Assembly: GCF_031180965.1 (NCBI RefSeq)
Contig: NZ_JAPSLH010000028.1
Location: 1 to 57,926 of the forward strand
Source of the DNA: Chelativorans sp.
GTDB lineage: Bacteria; Pseudomonadota; Alphaproteobacteria; Rhizobiales; Rhizobiaceae
Reading direction: 5' to 3'
DNA length: 57,926 nucleotides
The notes beneath the pieces are model-generated. The model had not been told where the DNA came from. It saw nothing but the letters and a program-made list of their open reading frames with translations, and did no database searches. Numbering within the stretch: position 1 is the first letter of the stretch; each line of letters opens with the position of its first letter. Shown piece by piece: positions 51,301-57,926 of this stretch. A program made the position numbers and the translations under genes.

Positions 51301-52248
51301 CTATCGCCTGTCGAGGCGCTGCTGGAGCAGCCCGAGCGACCAGCTTATGCTGAGCGCGATGGCGCCGAGCACCACGGCGATGGCTGCGCCATAGGCCCAG
51401 TATCCCGCCCGGAAAGATTCCCAGTATTGATTGACCGCCAGCGTCAATGTCGAGCGGTTGGGGAAGTCGCGGCCCATCACCCAGACCAGGTCGAAGGAGG
51501 TAAAGCCCGCCAGCACCGACACCGTCACCACCACCAGGATGGTCGGCGCCAGAAGCGGTAGGACGATATGCCGGAAGACCTGCCAGCGGGAGGCGCCATC
51601 CACCTTCGCCGCCTCGATGGGATCGGTGGGCAGAGCGTTGAGGCCGAGAAGCAGAAGGACCATTGTGAGGCCGACCTGCTGCCACAGATGCGTGATGATC
51701 ATGGCCGGCGTGGCGAGACCGGCCTCGTAAAGCCATCTCTGCGCCAGCCCCTCCAGGCCTATGCCGCGCAGCATGGTGTTGACGATGCCCTCATTGGCAT
51801 AGACGTAATACCAGATGACGCCGACGGCGGTGGCCGAGAACATCCGCGGCAGGAAATAGATGCTCTTGAAGGTCTCCTCGCCTTTGAGGCCCTTCACCAG
51901 CAGCGCCAGCGCAAGACCAAGCAGCGCGGGGAGGAAGAAGGACGCCACGACCCAGACGACGGTTCGTGCCGTGGCCGTGAAGAAGTTGGGATTGGAGAGC
52001 AGCCGCTCATAATTCGCAAGGCCGGCATATTCGCCGAGTCCCGAGAACTTCGCCCATTGCGTGAGCGAGGCATAGATGTTGAAGACGACCGGCAAAAGCA
52101 GAAAAATGCCGACGAACAACAGTGCCGGCGCCATAAAGGCGAGCGCCGTCCAGAAGCGCCTGCGTCCGCGCCGGCGCTCGGTCGCCGCCATGGCATCGAC
52201 CGATGGGATGCCCGGCGGCAGGGAGGTTTCGGCGATGCTGGCGGTCAT
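51301..52248 (-). CDS. Carbohydrate ABC transporter permease (MalF type)
   Basis: Inner-membrane permease of 315 residues. A cytoplasmic basic start (ERRRGRRRFW) precedes the first helix (ALAFMAPALLFVGIFLLLPV). The EAA motif is PIEAAKVDGASRWQVFRHIVLPLLAP. Sixty bases, with a stable hairpin, separate it from the binding-protein gene. Partner of the MalG-type permease. Confidence 0.93.
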   Translation of the reverse strand: MTASIAETSLPPGIPSVDAMAATERRRGRRRFWTALAFMAPALLFVGIFLLLPVVFNIYASLTQWAKFSGLGEYAGLANYERLLSNPNFFTATARTVVWVVASFFLPALLGLALALLVKGLKGEETFKSIYFLPRMFSATAVGVIWYYVYANEGIVNTMLRGIGLEGLAQRWLYEAGLATPAMIITHLWQQVGLTMVLLLLGLNALPTDPIEAAKVDGASRWQVFRHIVLPLLAPTILVVVTVSVLAGFTSFDLVWVMGRDFPNRSTLTLAVNQYWESFRAGYWAYGAAIAVVLGAIALSISWSLGLLQQRLDRR

Positions 52249-52269
52249 TCGAAGTCCTCGGCAAGAATG

Positions 52270-52297
52270 CCGGCGAGAAGCTGACGCCTCTCGCCGG
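52270..52297 (-). promoter_or_regulatory. Hairpin between binding-protein and permease genes
   Basis: CCGGCGAGA / TCTCGCCGG, nine perfect pairs with a ten-base loop, sits in the 60-base gap. Hairpins at this place, as in malE-malF, stabilise the upstream mRNA and give more binding protein than permease. Confidence 0.6.
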
Positions 52298-52307
52298 AGC
52301 AGTCGAT

Positions 52308-53546
52308 CTACTGGCGCGAAGCCCAGTATTGCGAGGCGATAGCCTCGATGTTGTTCATCGCCGTTTCAGCCGTTTCCATCGACGGATCGGTCATGAAGCG
52401 GTTCATCTCCTCGACGGCGGGCAGCACGATCTCGGAAGGCGAAGCTTCCCAATAGCGGGTCATGGAACGGTAGTTGCCCTTTGCCGCCGAGTCTGCAATC
52501 TGGCCGATGATCTCGTTCGGCACCTTTGCCTTGAGATTGCCGGCATAAAGGCCCGGCGTGGTGGCCCAGGCGTTCATGGCGTCAGAGCTGAGATACCACT
52601 TGGCGAATTCCATCACCTCGGGTTTTTGTGCGCCGGCCGTGCTGATCAGCAGGGGCGAGGCCTCCACGATCACGACATTGGGCACGTCGGGATCGACATT
52701 CGGCATGATAAAGGCGCCGAAATCCTCGCCCGGCTTCAGCCCGCCCGCCTCGATCAGGCCGATGTTCCAGTCGCCGGCCAGATACATCGCCGCCTTGCCG
52801 CGGGCGAAATCGAGCTGCTCCTCCTGGCTCGCCGGATCGGTGAAATAGCCTTTGGCATAAAGGTCGTTCCATATCTCGAAGACGCGGCGCACCGGCTCGT
52901 CCGTATATTTCAGCTTGCCCTCGTTGAGAGCCACATAGGCGTCGGGATCGGTGCGGATGAGCAACTCCTCGAACCAGACGAAGCCGCGCCAGCCTTCCTG
53001 AATTGAGGCATTGAAGGGAATGATATCTGCCGCTTTCAGCTTCTCGCATGCGGCCATCAGTTCCTCCCAGGTGGTGGGAACGGATTCGATGCCGGCCTTC
53101 TCGAACAGCTCCTTGTTGTACATGACGACCCAGCGATTGATGCCGGTCGGCATCCCGTAGATGTGGCCGTCGACCTTGAACGGCTCGGCCGCGGAGGCAT
53201 CATATTCGCCCGCCGCGATCTTCTCCGCCCACAGATCGTCAAGCGGGGCGATCTGCCCGCTCTCGACGATCTCCTCGAGCTTCGTGCCGTTCCACCAAGT
53301 GAAGGCGTCGGGCGCATCCCCAGACATCAGGCCCGACTGGATGAAGGCCTGGAACTGGTCGGTGGTGTAGGCGCTGAACTGCAGGTCGATACCGGCTTCC
53401 TTGGCGGCGGCAGTCAGACCATCCCATCCGGCTTGGTAGAACGGCTTGTCATGGTAGACGGTGACGGTCTGGGCATGCGCCCCTCCCGCCGCGGCCAGCG
53501 CGGCGCCGGCAAGTGCCGCCGCCGCCAATTTCTGAATCATGTTCAC
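52308..53546 (-). CDS. Carbohydrate ABC transporter periplasmic binding protein
   Basis: Periplasmic sugar receptor of the family-1 extracellular solute-binding type. GTG 53546 is chosen because AGGAGGAG lies seven bases upstream. The signal peptide ends AGGAHAQ before TVTVYHDKPFYQAGW. Typical segments are GDAPDAFTWWNGTKLEE, YGMPTGINRWVVMYNKELFEKAG, TTWEELMAACEKLKAA and GKAAMYLAGDWNIGLIE. Length of about 412 residues is normal. The sugar cannot be read directly; the enzymes in the operon suggest an oligosaccharide, aldose or uronate that yields mannonate. Confidence 0.93.
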   Translation of the reverse strand: MNMIQKLAAAALAGAALAAAGGAHAQTVTVYHDKPFYQAGWDGLTAAAKEAGIDLQFSAYTTDQFQAFIQSGLMSGDAPDAFTWWNGTKLEEIVESGQIAPLDDLWAEKIAAGEYDASAAEPFKVDGHIYGMPTGINRWVVMYNKELFEKAGIESVPTTWEELMAACEKLKAADIIPFNASIQEGWRGFVWFEELLIRTDPDAYVALNEGKLKYTDEPVRRVFEIWNDLYAKGYFTDPASQEEQLDFARGKAAMYLAGDWNIGLIEAGGLKPGEDFGAFIMPNVDPDVPNVVIVEASPLLISTAGAQKPEVMEFAKWYLSSDAMNAWATTPGLYAGNLKAKVPNEIIGQIADSAAKGNYRSMTRYWEASPSEIVLPAVEEMNRFMTDPSMETAETAMNNIEAIASQYWASRQ

Positions 53547-53578
53547 GGGTATTCTCCTCCTTGTCATATATTCCGTTG

Positions 53579-54679
53579 CTATTGGCGCAGTGACCGGCCG
53601 GTTTGCGCGTCGAAGAGGTGCAGCCTCTCCCGGTTGATCAGGAAATTGAGCACCTCGCCATCAGCCACAGGCCGGGGCCTCTGCATGCGGCTCGTGATTT
53701 CGCTGCCGGCGAAGGGTGCGAAGAGGAGCGTCTCGTTGCCGAGGGATTCCGTCAGCACCACCGGCGCGGAGAAGAGGTGGGCATCTTCGGGCAGCAGGCC
53801 GTGGCCCTCCGGCACAATATCCTCGGGACGCGCGCCGAGCAGGACCGGCCGGCCGGATTCCAGCCCCTCGAAACGAGCCGGATCAAGAGCAATGGCTTCG
53901 CCCGGCAGCCTTACCTCCGGGCGCCCGTCAGCGCCGCTCGCGATCTCACCGGAAAGCATGTTCATGGCGGGCGAGCCGATGAACCTTGCTACGAATTCGT
54001 TTGCCGGATGCTCGAAGACATCGAGGGGAGCGCCCGCCTGCTCGATTACGCCGTCGCGCATCACCACGACCTTGTCCGCCATGGTCATCGCCTCGGTCTG
54101 GTCGTGCGTGACGTAGATGGCGGTGGTGCCGAGCCGGTGATGCAGCCGTTTGATCTCCACACGCATGGCGCTGCGCAATTGCGCGTCGAGGTTCGACAGA
54201 GGCTCGTCGAAGAGGAAGACCTCCGGCTCGCGGATGATTGCCCTGCCCATGGCCACGCGCTGGCGTTGTCCACCGGAGAGCTGCGACGTGCGACGATCAA
54301 GATAATCGTCGAGCCGCAAAATCTCGGCCGCGCGCCTTACCCGCCTATCGATCTCTTCGCGCGGCACCTTCGCGACCTTCAAGGCGAAAGCCATATTGTC
54401 GTAGACGGTCATATGCGGATAGAGCGCGTAAGACTGGAACACCATGGCGATGCCCCGGTCCCGCGCCGGTAGGTCGTTGACGACGCGGTCGGCAATGCGG
54501 ATTTCTCCGTGGGATACCGATTCCAGCCCCGCGATCATGCGCAGCGTCGTCGACTTGCCGCAGCCGGACGGACCGACCAGGGCAACGAAGCTGCCCTTCT
54601 GGATCTCCAGGTCGATGGCCTTCACGGCGATCTGCCGTCCATAGACCTTGACCAGTTGCTTCAAACTCACATGCGACAC
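53579..54679 (-). CDS. Carbohydrate ABC transporter ATPase (UgpC/MsmK/MalK type)
   Basis: A 366-residue ATPase that powers the importer. Walker A GPSGCGKST, Q-loop VFQSYALYPHM, signature LSGGQRQRVAMGRAI, Walker B VFLFDEPLSNLD and switch His VTHDQTEA are intact. A C-terminal OB/TOBE region (about 240-366) includes LGARPEDI, typical of MalK-like proteins. Such ATPases can serve several importers. It lies between the SDR gene (six-base gap) and the binding-protein gene. Confidence 0.94.
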   Translation of the reverse strand: MSHVSLKQLVKVYGRQIAVKAIDLEIQKGSFVALVGPSGCGKSTTLRMIAGLESVSHGEIRIADRVVNDLPARDRGIAMVFQSYALYPHMTVYDNMAFALKVAKVPREEIDRRVRRAAEILRLDDYLDRRTSQLSGGQRQRVAMGRAIIREPEVFLFDEPLSNLDAQLRSAMRVEIKRLHHRLGTTAIYVTHDQTEAMTMADKVVVMRDGVIEQAGAPLDVFEHPANEFVARFIGSPAMNMLSGEIASGADGRPEVRLPGEAIALDPARFEGLESGRPVLLGARPEDIVPEGHGLLPEDAHLFSAPVVLTESLGNETLLFAPFAGSEITSRMQRPRPVADGEVLNFLINRERLHLFDAQTGRSLRQ

Positions 54680-54685
54680 GGTCGG

Positions 54686-55471
54686 CTACTCCTTGCGCGG
54701 GGAGCCGCCGATGCGCGAAAGCAGCCCACCATCAACGCGCACCACCTCTCCCGTCACAAAGGATGCTTCGTCCGACAAGAGGAAGGCGACCACAGCAGCC
54801 ACCTCCTCCGGCCGTGCAGTACGGCCCATCGGGTGCATGTTGTCGAGCGTCCGCCACAGGGCATCCGGGTCGTCGTTCAGGCGGACGGCATCCTGAAGCA
54901 TGGGCGTGTTGACAGCGCCCGGCGCCACCGCGTTCACGCGCACGCCGAGCGGCGCGTAATCCACCGCCATGGATTTAACGAGGCCGACAAGGCCATGCTT
55001 GGCCGTGGTGTAGGCCAGCACTCCTTCCTGGCTTGCAAGCCCCTGCACCGAACTCATATGGACGATCGCGCCGCGGCTCTGCCGCAATGCCGGCATCGCA
55101 GCCCGCGACAGGAGATAGGCCGCCTTGAGATTCACGCTCATGACCTCGTCCCAGAGCGCCTCGTCGGTCGTCTCGACGGTGCCGTAGCGCTGGATCCCGG
55201 CATTGTGGGAGAGCATGTCGAGGCCGCCGAAATCTTGCTCAGCAAGTGCCACCGCTTGCGTGCAGGTCCTCGGATCAGCGGTGGAGCCGACAACAGTCCG
55301 CACCTCCGCACCCGCGCCCTCAAGTGCGCATGCGACGTCTGCGAGCGGCTCCCGCGCCCGGTCGACGAGAATGAGCGCCGTCCCTTTGGCTGCGAGCTTT
55401 TCGGCGACCGCCCGGCCGATGCCCATGGCGGCGCCGGTCACCAGCGCCCGCTTCTTCTTTTTATCAGCCAT
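54686..55471 (-). CDS. Short-chain dehydrogenase/reductase
   Basis: A 261-residue NAD(P)-dependent oxidoreductase of the classical SDR type. The cofactor motif is TGAAMGIG, followed by the NAG motif in [11 protein letters not shown], catalytic Ser in HMSSVQG and the YTTAK Tyr/Lys pair. An Asp after the second strand (LILVDRA) favours NAD. In this operon it may oxidise the imported aldose towards its lactone/aldonate, or reduce a keto-uronate to mannonate in place of UxuB. The direction cannot be decided from sequence. A ribosome-binding site (GGGAGG) and a palindrome lie upstream. Confidence 0.9.
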   Translation of the reverse strand: MADKKKKRALVTGAAMGIGRAVAEKLAAKGTALILVDRAREPLADVACALEGAGAEVRTVVGSTADPRTCTQAVALAEQDFGGLDMLSHNAGIQRYGTVETTDEALWDEVMSVNLKAAYLLSRAAMPALRQSRGAIVHMSSVQGLASQEGVLAYTTAKHGLVGLVKSMAVDYAPLGVRVNAVAPGAVNTPMLQDAVRLNDDPDALWRTLDNMHPMGRTARPEEVAAVVAFLLSDEASFVTGEVVRVDGGLLSRIGGSPRKE

Positions 55472-55502
55472 CTTAACCTCCCGACAGACCTAATAGGGAA
55501 TG

Positions 55503-55514
55503 CTACCATGGTAG
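55503..55514. promoter_or_regulatory. Palindrome, candidate GntR operator
   Basis: CTACCATGGTAG, a perfect 12-base palindrome, lies in the 53-base gap between the aldolase and SDR genes. Size and symmetry suit a GntR/FCD dimer. Inside an operon it could drive or modulate an internal promoter for the dehydrogenase and transporter genes. Confidence 0.5.
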
Positions 55515-55524
55515 TCAACGCCGG

Positions 55525-56163
55525 CTATTCTCCACGCTCCATGGCCTGCAGCGACTGCTTCATCACGGAGGAGATCCGTTCGCGCGGCAAAAGCTCCCCC
55601 GCTTTTGTATACATCCAGGTGCCACCAACCGAGGCGACGTTGCGAAGCGCGGAATAACCCGGCAGGAGATGAAGATCGATTTTGCCGCTCGGCATGAAGC
55701 TGACATCCGGGAACACATTGCCGTAGTCGGAGAGAACCGCGGTTCCCCCGGCGGGCTCGGATGGGTAGAACTTAAGCAGGGCAGCGCCCGCGGACCTGGC
55801 TGCGATCACCTCCGTCGCGGTTTGCACGCCCGGTATCAGCGGAACAGGCCTGCTCGCCGCATAGGCGACAAGTTCGGGCGCAAAGCCGGGTGAAATGGCG
55901 AAGTCGGCTCCCGCCGCGACCGCTGCATCATACTGCGCGGGCGTAAGAACCGTCCCGGCTCCGAATACCATTGCTGGAAAAGTCTTCCGGCCGGCTTCGA
56001 TCGCCGGAAGGGCATCCTTGCTCCTCAACACGATCTCGATTCCCGTGGCGCCGCCTTCTGCCAGCGCACCGATGACGTCAATGCAGAAGGACACGGATTT
56101 AGGCAGTACGATAGGGAGGACAGCGATCTTCCTGATCCTCGCCTCGAACTCGCTATAGCTCAT
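55525..56163 (-). CDS. KDPG-type aldolase (2-dehydro-3-deoxy-phosphogluconate aldolase family)
   Basis: Cleaves KDPG to pyruvate and glyceraldehyde-3-phosphate (or the galactonate form). ATG 56163 is chosen: it overlaps the kinase stop by 11 bases and gives 212 residues, normal for the family. The TIM-barrel Schiff-base Lys is in LLKFYPSEPAGG, the catalytic Glu in GIEIVLRS, and the FGAGTVLTPAQYDAAVAAGADFAISPG segment is conserved. KFYP in place of KFFPAE and EIVLRS in place of EVTLR suggest a KDPGal/KDPG variant. Works directly after the PfkB kinase encoded next to it. Confidence 0.9.
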   Translation of the reverse strand: MSYSEFEARIRKIAVLPIVLPKSVSFCIDVIGALAEGGATGIEIVLRSKDALPAIEAGRKTFPAMVFGAGTVLTPAQYDAAVAAGADFAISPGFAPELVAYAASRPVPLIPGVQTATEVIAARSAGAALLKFYPSEPAGGTAVLSDYGNVFPDVSFMPSGKIDLHLLPGYSALRNVASVGGTWMYTKAGELLPRERISSVMKQSLQAMERGE

Positions 56164-57073
56164 CGCACGACTCCATGAAGGCCAGCGTTTCCCGCCGGCT
56201 CGGAGCACCCAGCCGCCCCCCGAAACGCTGACATTTTATGGCGGCGGCAACGCTGGCGAAGCGCAGCCCACGCTCGATCTCGCAGCCTTCCGCAACGGCC
56301 AGTGCAAAGCAGCCATGAAAGACGTCGCCAGCGGCCAGTGTGTCGACCGCCGTCACCTTGGGCGCGGGCACGTGCCGCACGGAAGCCTTCGCGCTGTCGT
56401 ACCAGAATGTGCCATTCGCCCCGTCCGTCACGGCGACAAATGCATTGGTGCGGCGGGCAAGCTGTCCGACCGCCTCCGCAGCTTCCAACTCCCGTCCGCA
56501 GATGGCGGTGGCGGCGGGCTGCGATGCAACCACGTGGCTCGCCAACGGGAAGAGACGGTCGAGCACGCTCCGCGGCGCCACGTCCGCATCAAGGATTCCG
56601 GCAATGTTATCGCGGCTGGCCTGCTCGAGCGCCAATGCAGCCGCGCCCGGCCAGCGCACGTCGACCAGGACAGCATCAAAATCCGAAAAATCGTCGAAGG
56701 GAAGAAACGCCGGTTCCTCCTGGGTCATCGGATCGTAGTAGGGCACGATCATCCGCTCGCCGACGGCATCGACGAGAATGGAAGCGAAAGCCGAGCGGCC
56801 GCCGGCAACGCGCCGCACAGCCGAACAATCCACGCCTTCCCCTTCCATCTGCGACAGCAGCTCCGCCGCCGCCGGGTCATCGCCCACGCTCGCCCAAAGA
56901 GACACCTTTCCCCCTTGCCTGCTGGCAGAGGCGGCTGCGCTTGCCGCCATGCCTGCCGCGATCTGCACCGCAGCCTCGGGGATGAACTTGCCGGAGCCAG
57001 CAGGCAGTCTCTCCAGCTTGAATATTGTGTCCAGGGTGAGCGCCCCGACGCAAAGCAAGCGGGCGGGGCTCAC
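56153..57073 (-). CDS. PfkB-family sugar kinase (probable KDG kinase)
   Basis: A 306-residue ribokinase-fold enzyme. GTG 57073 overlaps the dehydratase stop (GTGA). It opens RLLCVGALTLDTIF and has an AAGMAASAAASASRQGG glycine region. The C-terminal signature is DTLAAGDVFHGCFALAVAEG, whose Asp is the catalytic base. The usual DTxGAGD reads DTLAAGD, a mild change. VFHG is common in rhizobial kinases of this type and in YihV-like enzymes. Between a mannonate dehydratase and a KDPG aldolase the expected reaction is KDG to KDPG. Sulfofructose or other ketose kinases are alternatives, but the neighbours do not fit them. Confidence 0.86.
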   Translation of the reverse strand: MSPARLLCVGALTLDTIFKLERLPAGSGKFIPEAAVQIAAGMAASAAASASRQGGKVSLWASVGDDPAAAELLSQMEGEGVDCSAVRRVAGGRSAFASILVDAVGERMIVPYYDPMTQEEPAFLPFDDFSDFDAVLVDVRWPGAAALALEQASRDNIAGILDADVAPRSVLDRLFPLASHVVASQPAATAICGRELEAAEAVGQLARRTNAFVAVTDGANGTFWYDSAKASVRHVPAPKVTAVDTLAAGDVFHGCFALAVAEGCEIERGLRFASVAAAIKCQRFGGRLGAPSRRETLAFMESCDEL

Positions 57074-57926
57074 GTCAATCCCGCATAGCCACGCTGGTGC
57101 GTCAGGGCGGTGATCACGCCCCGCAGTTCGGCCAGCCCCCGTAGGCGGCCGACCACCGGATATCCCGGATGGGTGGCGCGAAGGGAATCGTCGATCAGCT
57201 CGTGGCCGTGATCCGCTCGAAAGGGTATGGGAGCACCGCCGCCGGCAAGCCGCGACTGCTCTTCCTCAAGCAATCTCGCGATGACCGCTACGAGATCGAC
57301 ATCGCCGCCGAGGTGGTCCGATTCCATGAAGGAGCCATCGGCGTCCTTCTTCACATTCCGCAGATGCGCAAACTTTATCTTATGGGAGAAATGGCGGGCG
57401 ATCTCCGGCACGTCATTTTCGGAATTGGCCCCCAGCGAGCCGGTGCAGAGCGTAAGTCCGCTGTAGTCGGACGGCACGGCATCCAGGACGAATGCTATGT
57501 CTTCCGCGTTCTTCACGATCCGGCACAGACCTGTCACATCCCGGGGCGGATCATCCGGGTGAATGCACATCGACACGCCGGCCTCTTCGGCCGCCGGCAG
57601 AACATTCTCCAGGAATTGCACCAGGTTGTTCCGGAGCTGCTCATGGGTGATCATCGACTGTTCGGCGATCGCCGCGCGCAGTTCCTCGATCTCGTAGCGC
57701 TTGAAGGCGCCGGGCAGGCCCGCCATCATGTTGGCAAGAAGCTTCCGCTTGTCGTCCTCGGAAGCCCGGTCGTTCCATTCGGCGGCGCGCGCCAGGACGG
57801 GGGCGGTATAATCCCGTTCCGCGCCTTCTCTCTGCAGTATATGGCAGTCGAAAGCCGCAAGCTCGTGCATGTTGAGGCGCAGTGCCGTCCCTCCTCCCGG
57901 CAGCCGCACGGCGAGATCCGTTCGCG
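57070..57926 (-). CDS. uxuA: Mannonate dehydratase (UxuA), 5' part outside window
   Basis: Dehydrates D-mannonate to 2-keto-3-deoxygluconate. The C-terminal 285 codons or so are visible; the N-terminus lies past the right edge. Family residues are present: GVSMCIHPDDPPRDVTGLCR (metal-binding Cys/His), LCTGSLGANSENDV, KIKFAHLRNVKKD (His) and PFRADHGHELIDD. The frame continues to the edge, so GTG 57909 is internal rather than the start. First visible gene of the minus-strand operon, so the promoter lies outside the window. It marks the operon as a mannonate/KDG route. Confidence 0.92.
   Translation of the reverse strand, partial: RTDLAVRLPGGGTALRLNMHELAAFDCHILQREGAERDYTAPVLARAAEWNDRASEDDKRKLLANMMAGLPGAFKRYEIEELRAAIAEQSMITHEQLRNNLVQFLENVLPAAEEAGVSMCIHPDDPPRDVTGLCRIVKNAEDIAFVLDAVPSDYSGLTLCTGSLGANSENDVPEIARHFSHKIKFAHLRNVKKDADGSFMESDHLGGDVDLVAVIARLLEEEQSRLAGGGAPIPFRADHGHELIDDSLRATHPGYPVVGRLRGLAELRGVITALTHQRGYAGLT

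Noticed and set aside
1-57926. CRISPR arrays, rRNA genes, complete insertion sequences
   Set aside because: No regular spaced repeats, rRNA sequence or transposase with terminal inverted repeats was seen. The only regular repeats are coding ones in autotransporters.

Overview
The window is GC-rich alphaproteobacterial DNA. Gene families and order point to Hyphomicrobiales (Rhizobiales), probably a Mesorhizobium/Chelativorans-like relative: IalB, DUF6894-type small proteins, an sfsA-map-radC block and rhizobial LuxI/LuxR. The genus is an inference.

Layout. 1-15.5 kb: a minus-strand surface-protein region. It holds the 5' part of a glycine-rich autotransporter (cut by the left window edge), a coiled-coil membrane protein, a small Cys protein, an IalB-family periplasmic protein and a 3,871-residue autotransporter built from beta-strand repeats. 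15.5-18.8 kb: a structured non-coding stretch ending in a tRNA-like T-arm/CCA, an MscS-type channel and a secreted SdrD-B-like protein. 19.0-25.9 kb: a complete LIV-type branched-chain amino-acid/amide ABC operon, then sfsA, map and radC.

radC is cut inside its HNHP metal motif and followed at once by a tyrosine integrase, so an integrated element starts there. 26-34 kb is a mosaic island: integrase, nuclease, a luxR-luxI quorum-sensing pair with palindromic operator candidates, an SRAP (HMCES/YedK) protein and many small hypothetical genes. 34-46 kb carries two more minus-strand autotransporters. Their C-terminal barrels and transcription terminators are nearly identical although their passengers differ. 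Between them lie a VOC protein, a broken autotransporter N-terminus and a secreted alpha/beta hydrolase. A decayed copy of the coiled-coil gene lies upstream of the last autotransporter, in the same position as the intact copy upstream of the first.

From 47.1 kb a tRNA-Met-like gene is followed by a minus-strand sugar operon that runs off the right edge: mannonate dehydratase (partial), PfkB (KDG-type) kinase, KDPG-type aldolase, SDR dehydrogenase, a complete carbohydrate ABC transporter, a GntR/FCD regulator, a mutarotase-like protein and an AGE-family isomerase. Together these could import a sugar or uronate, convert it to mannonate, and feed it through KDG and KDPG to pyruvate plus glyceraldehyde-3-phosphate.

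The most distinctive system is the set of modular autotransporters (four genes plus one fragment), with signs of barrel duplication or conversion and passenger replacement. No CRISPR array or intact insertion sequence was seen.
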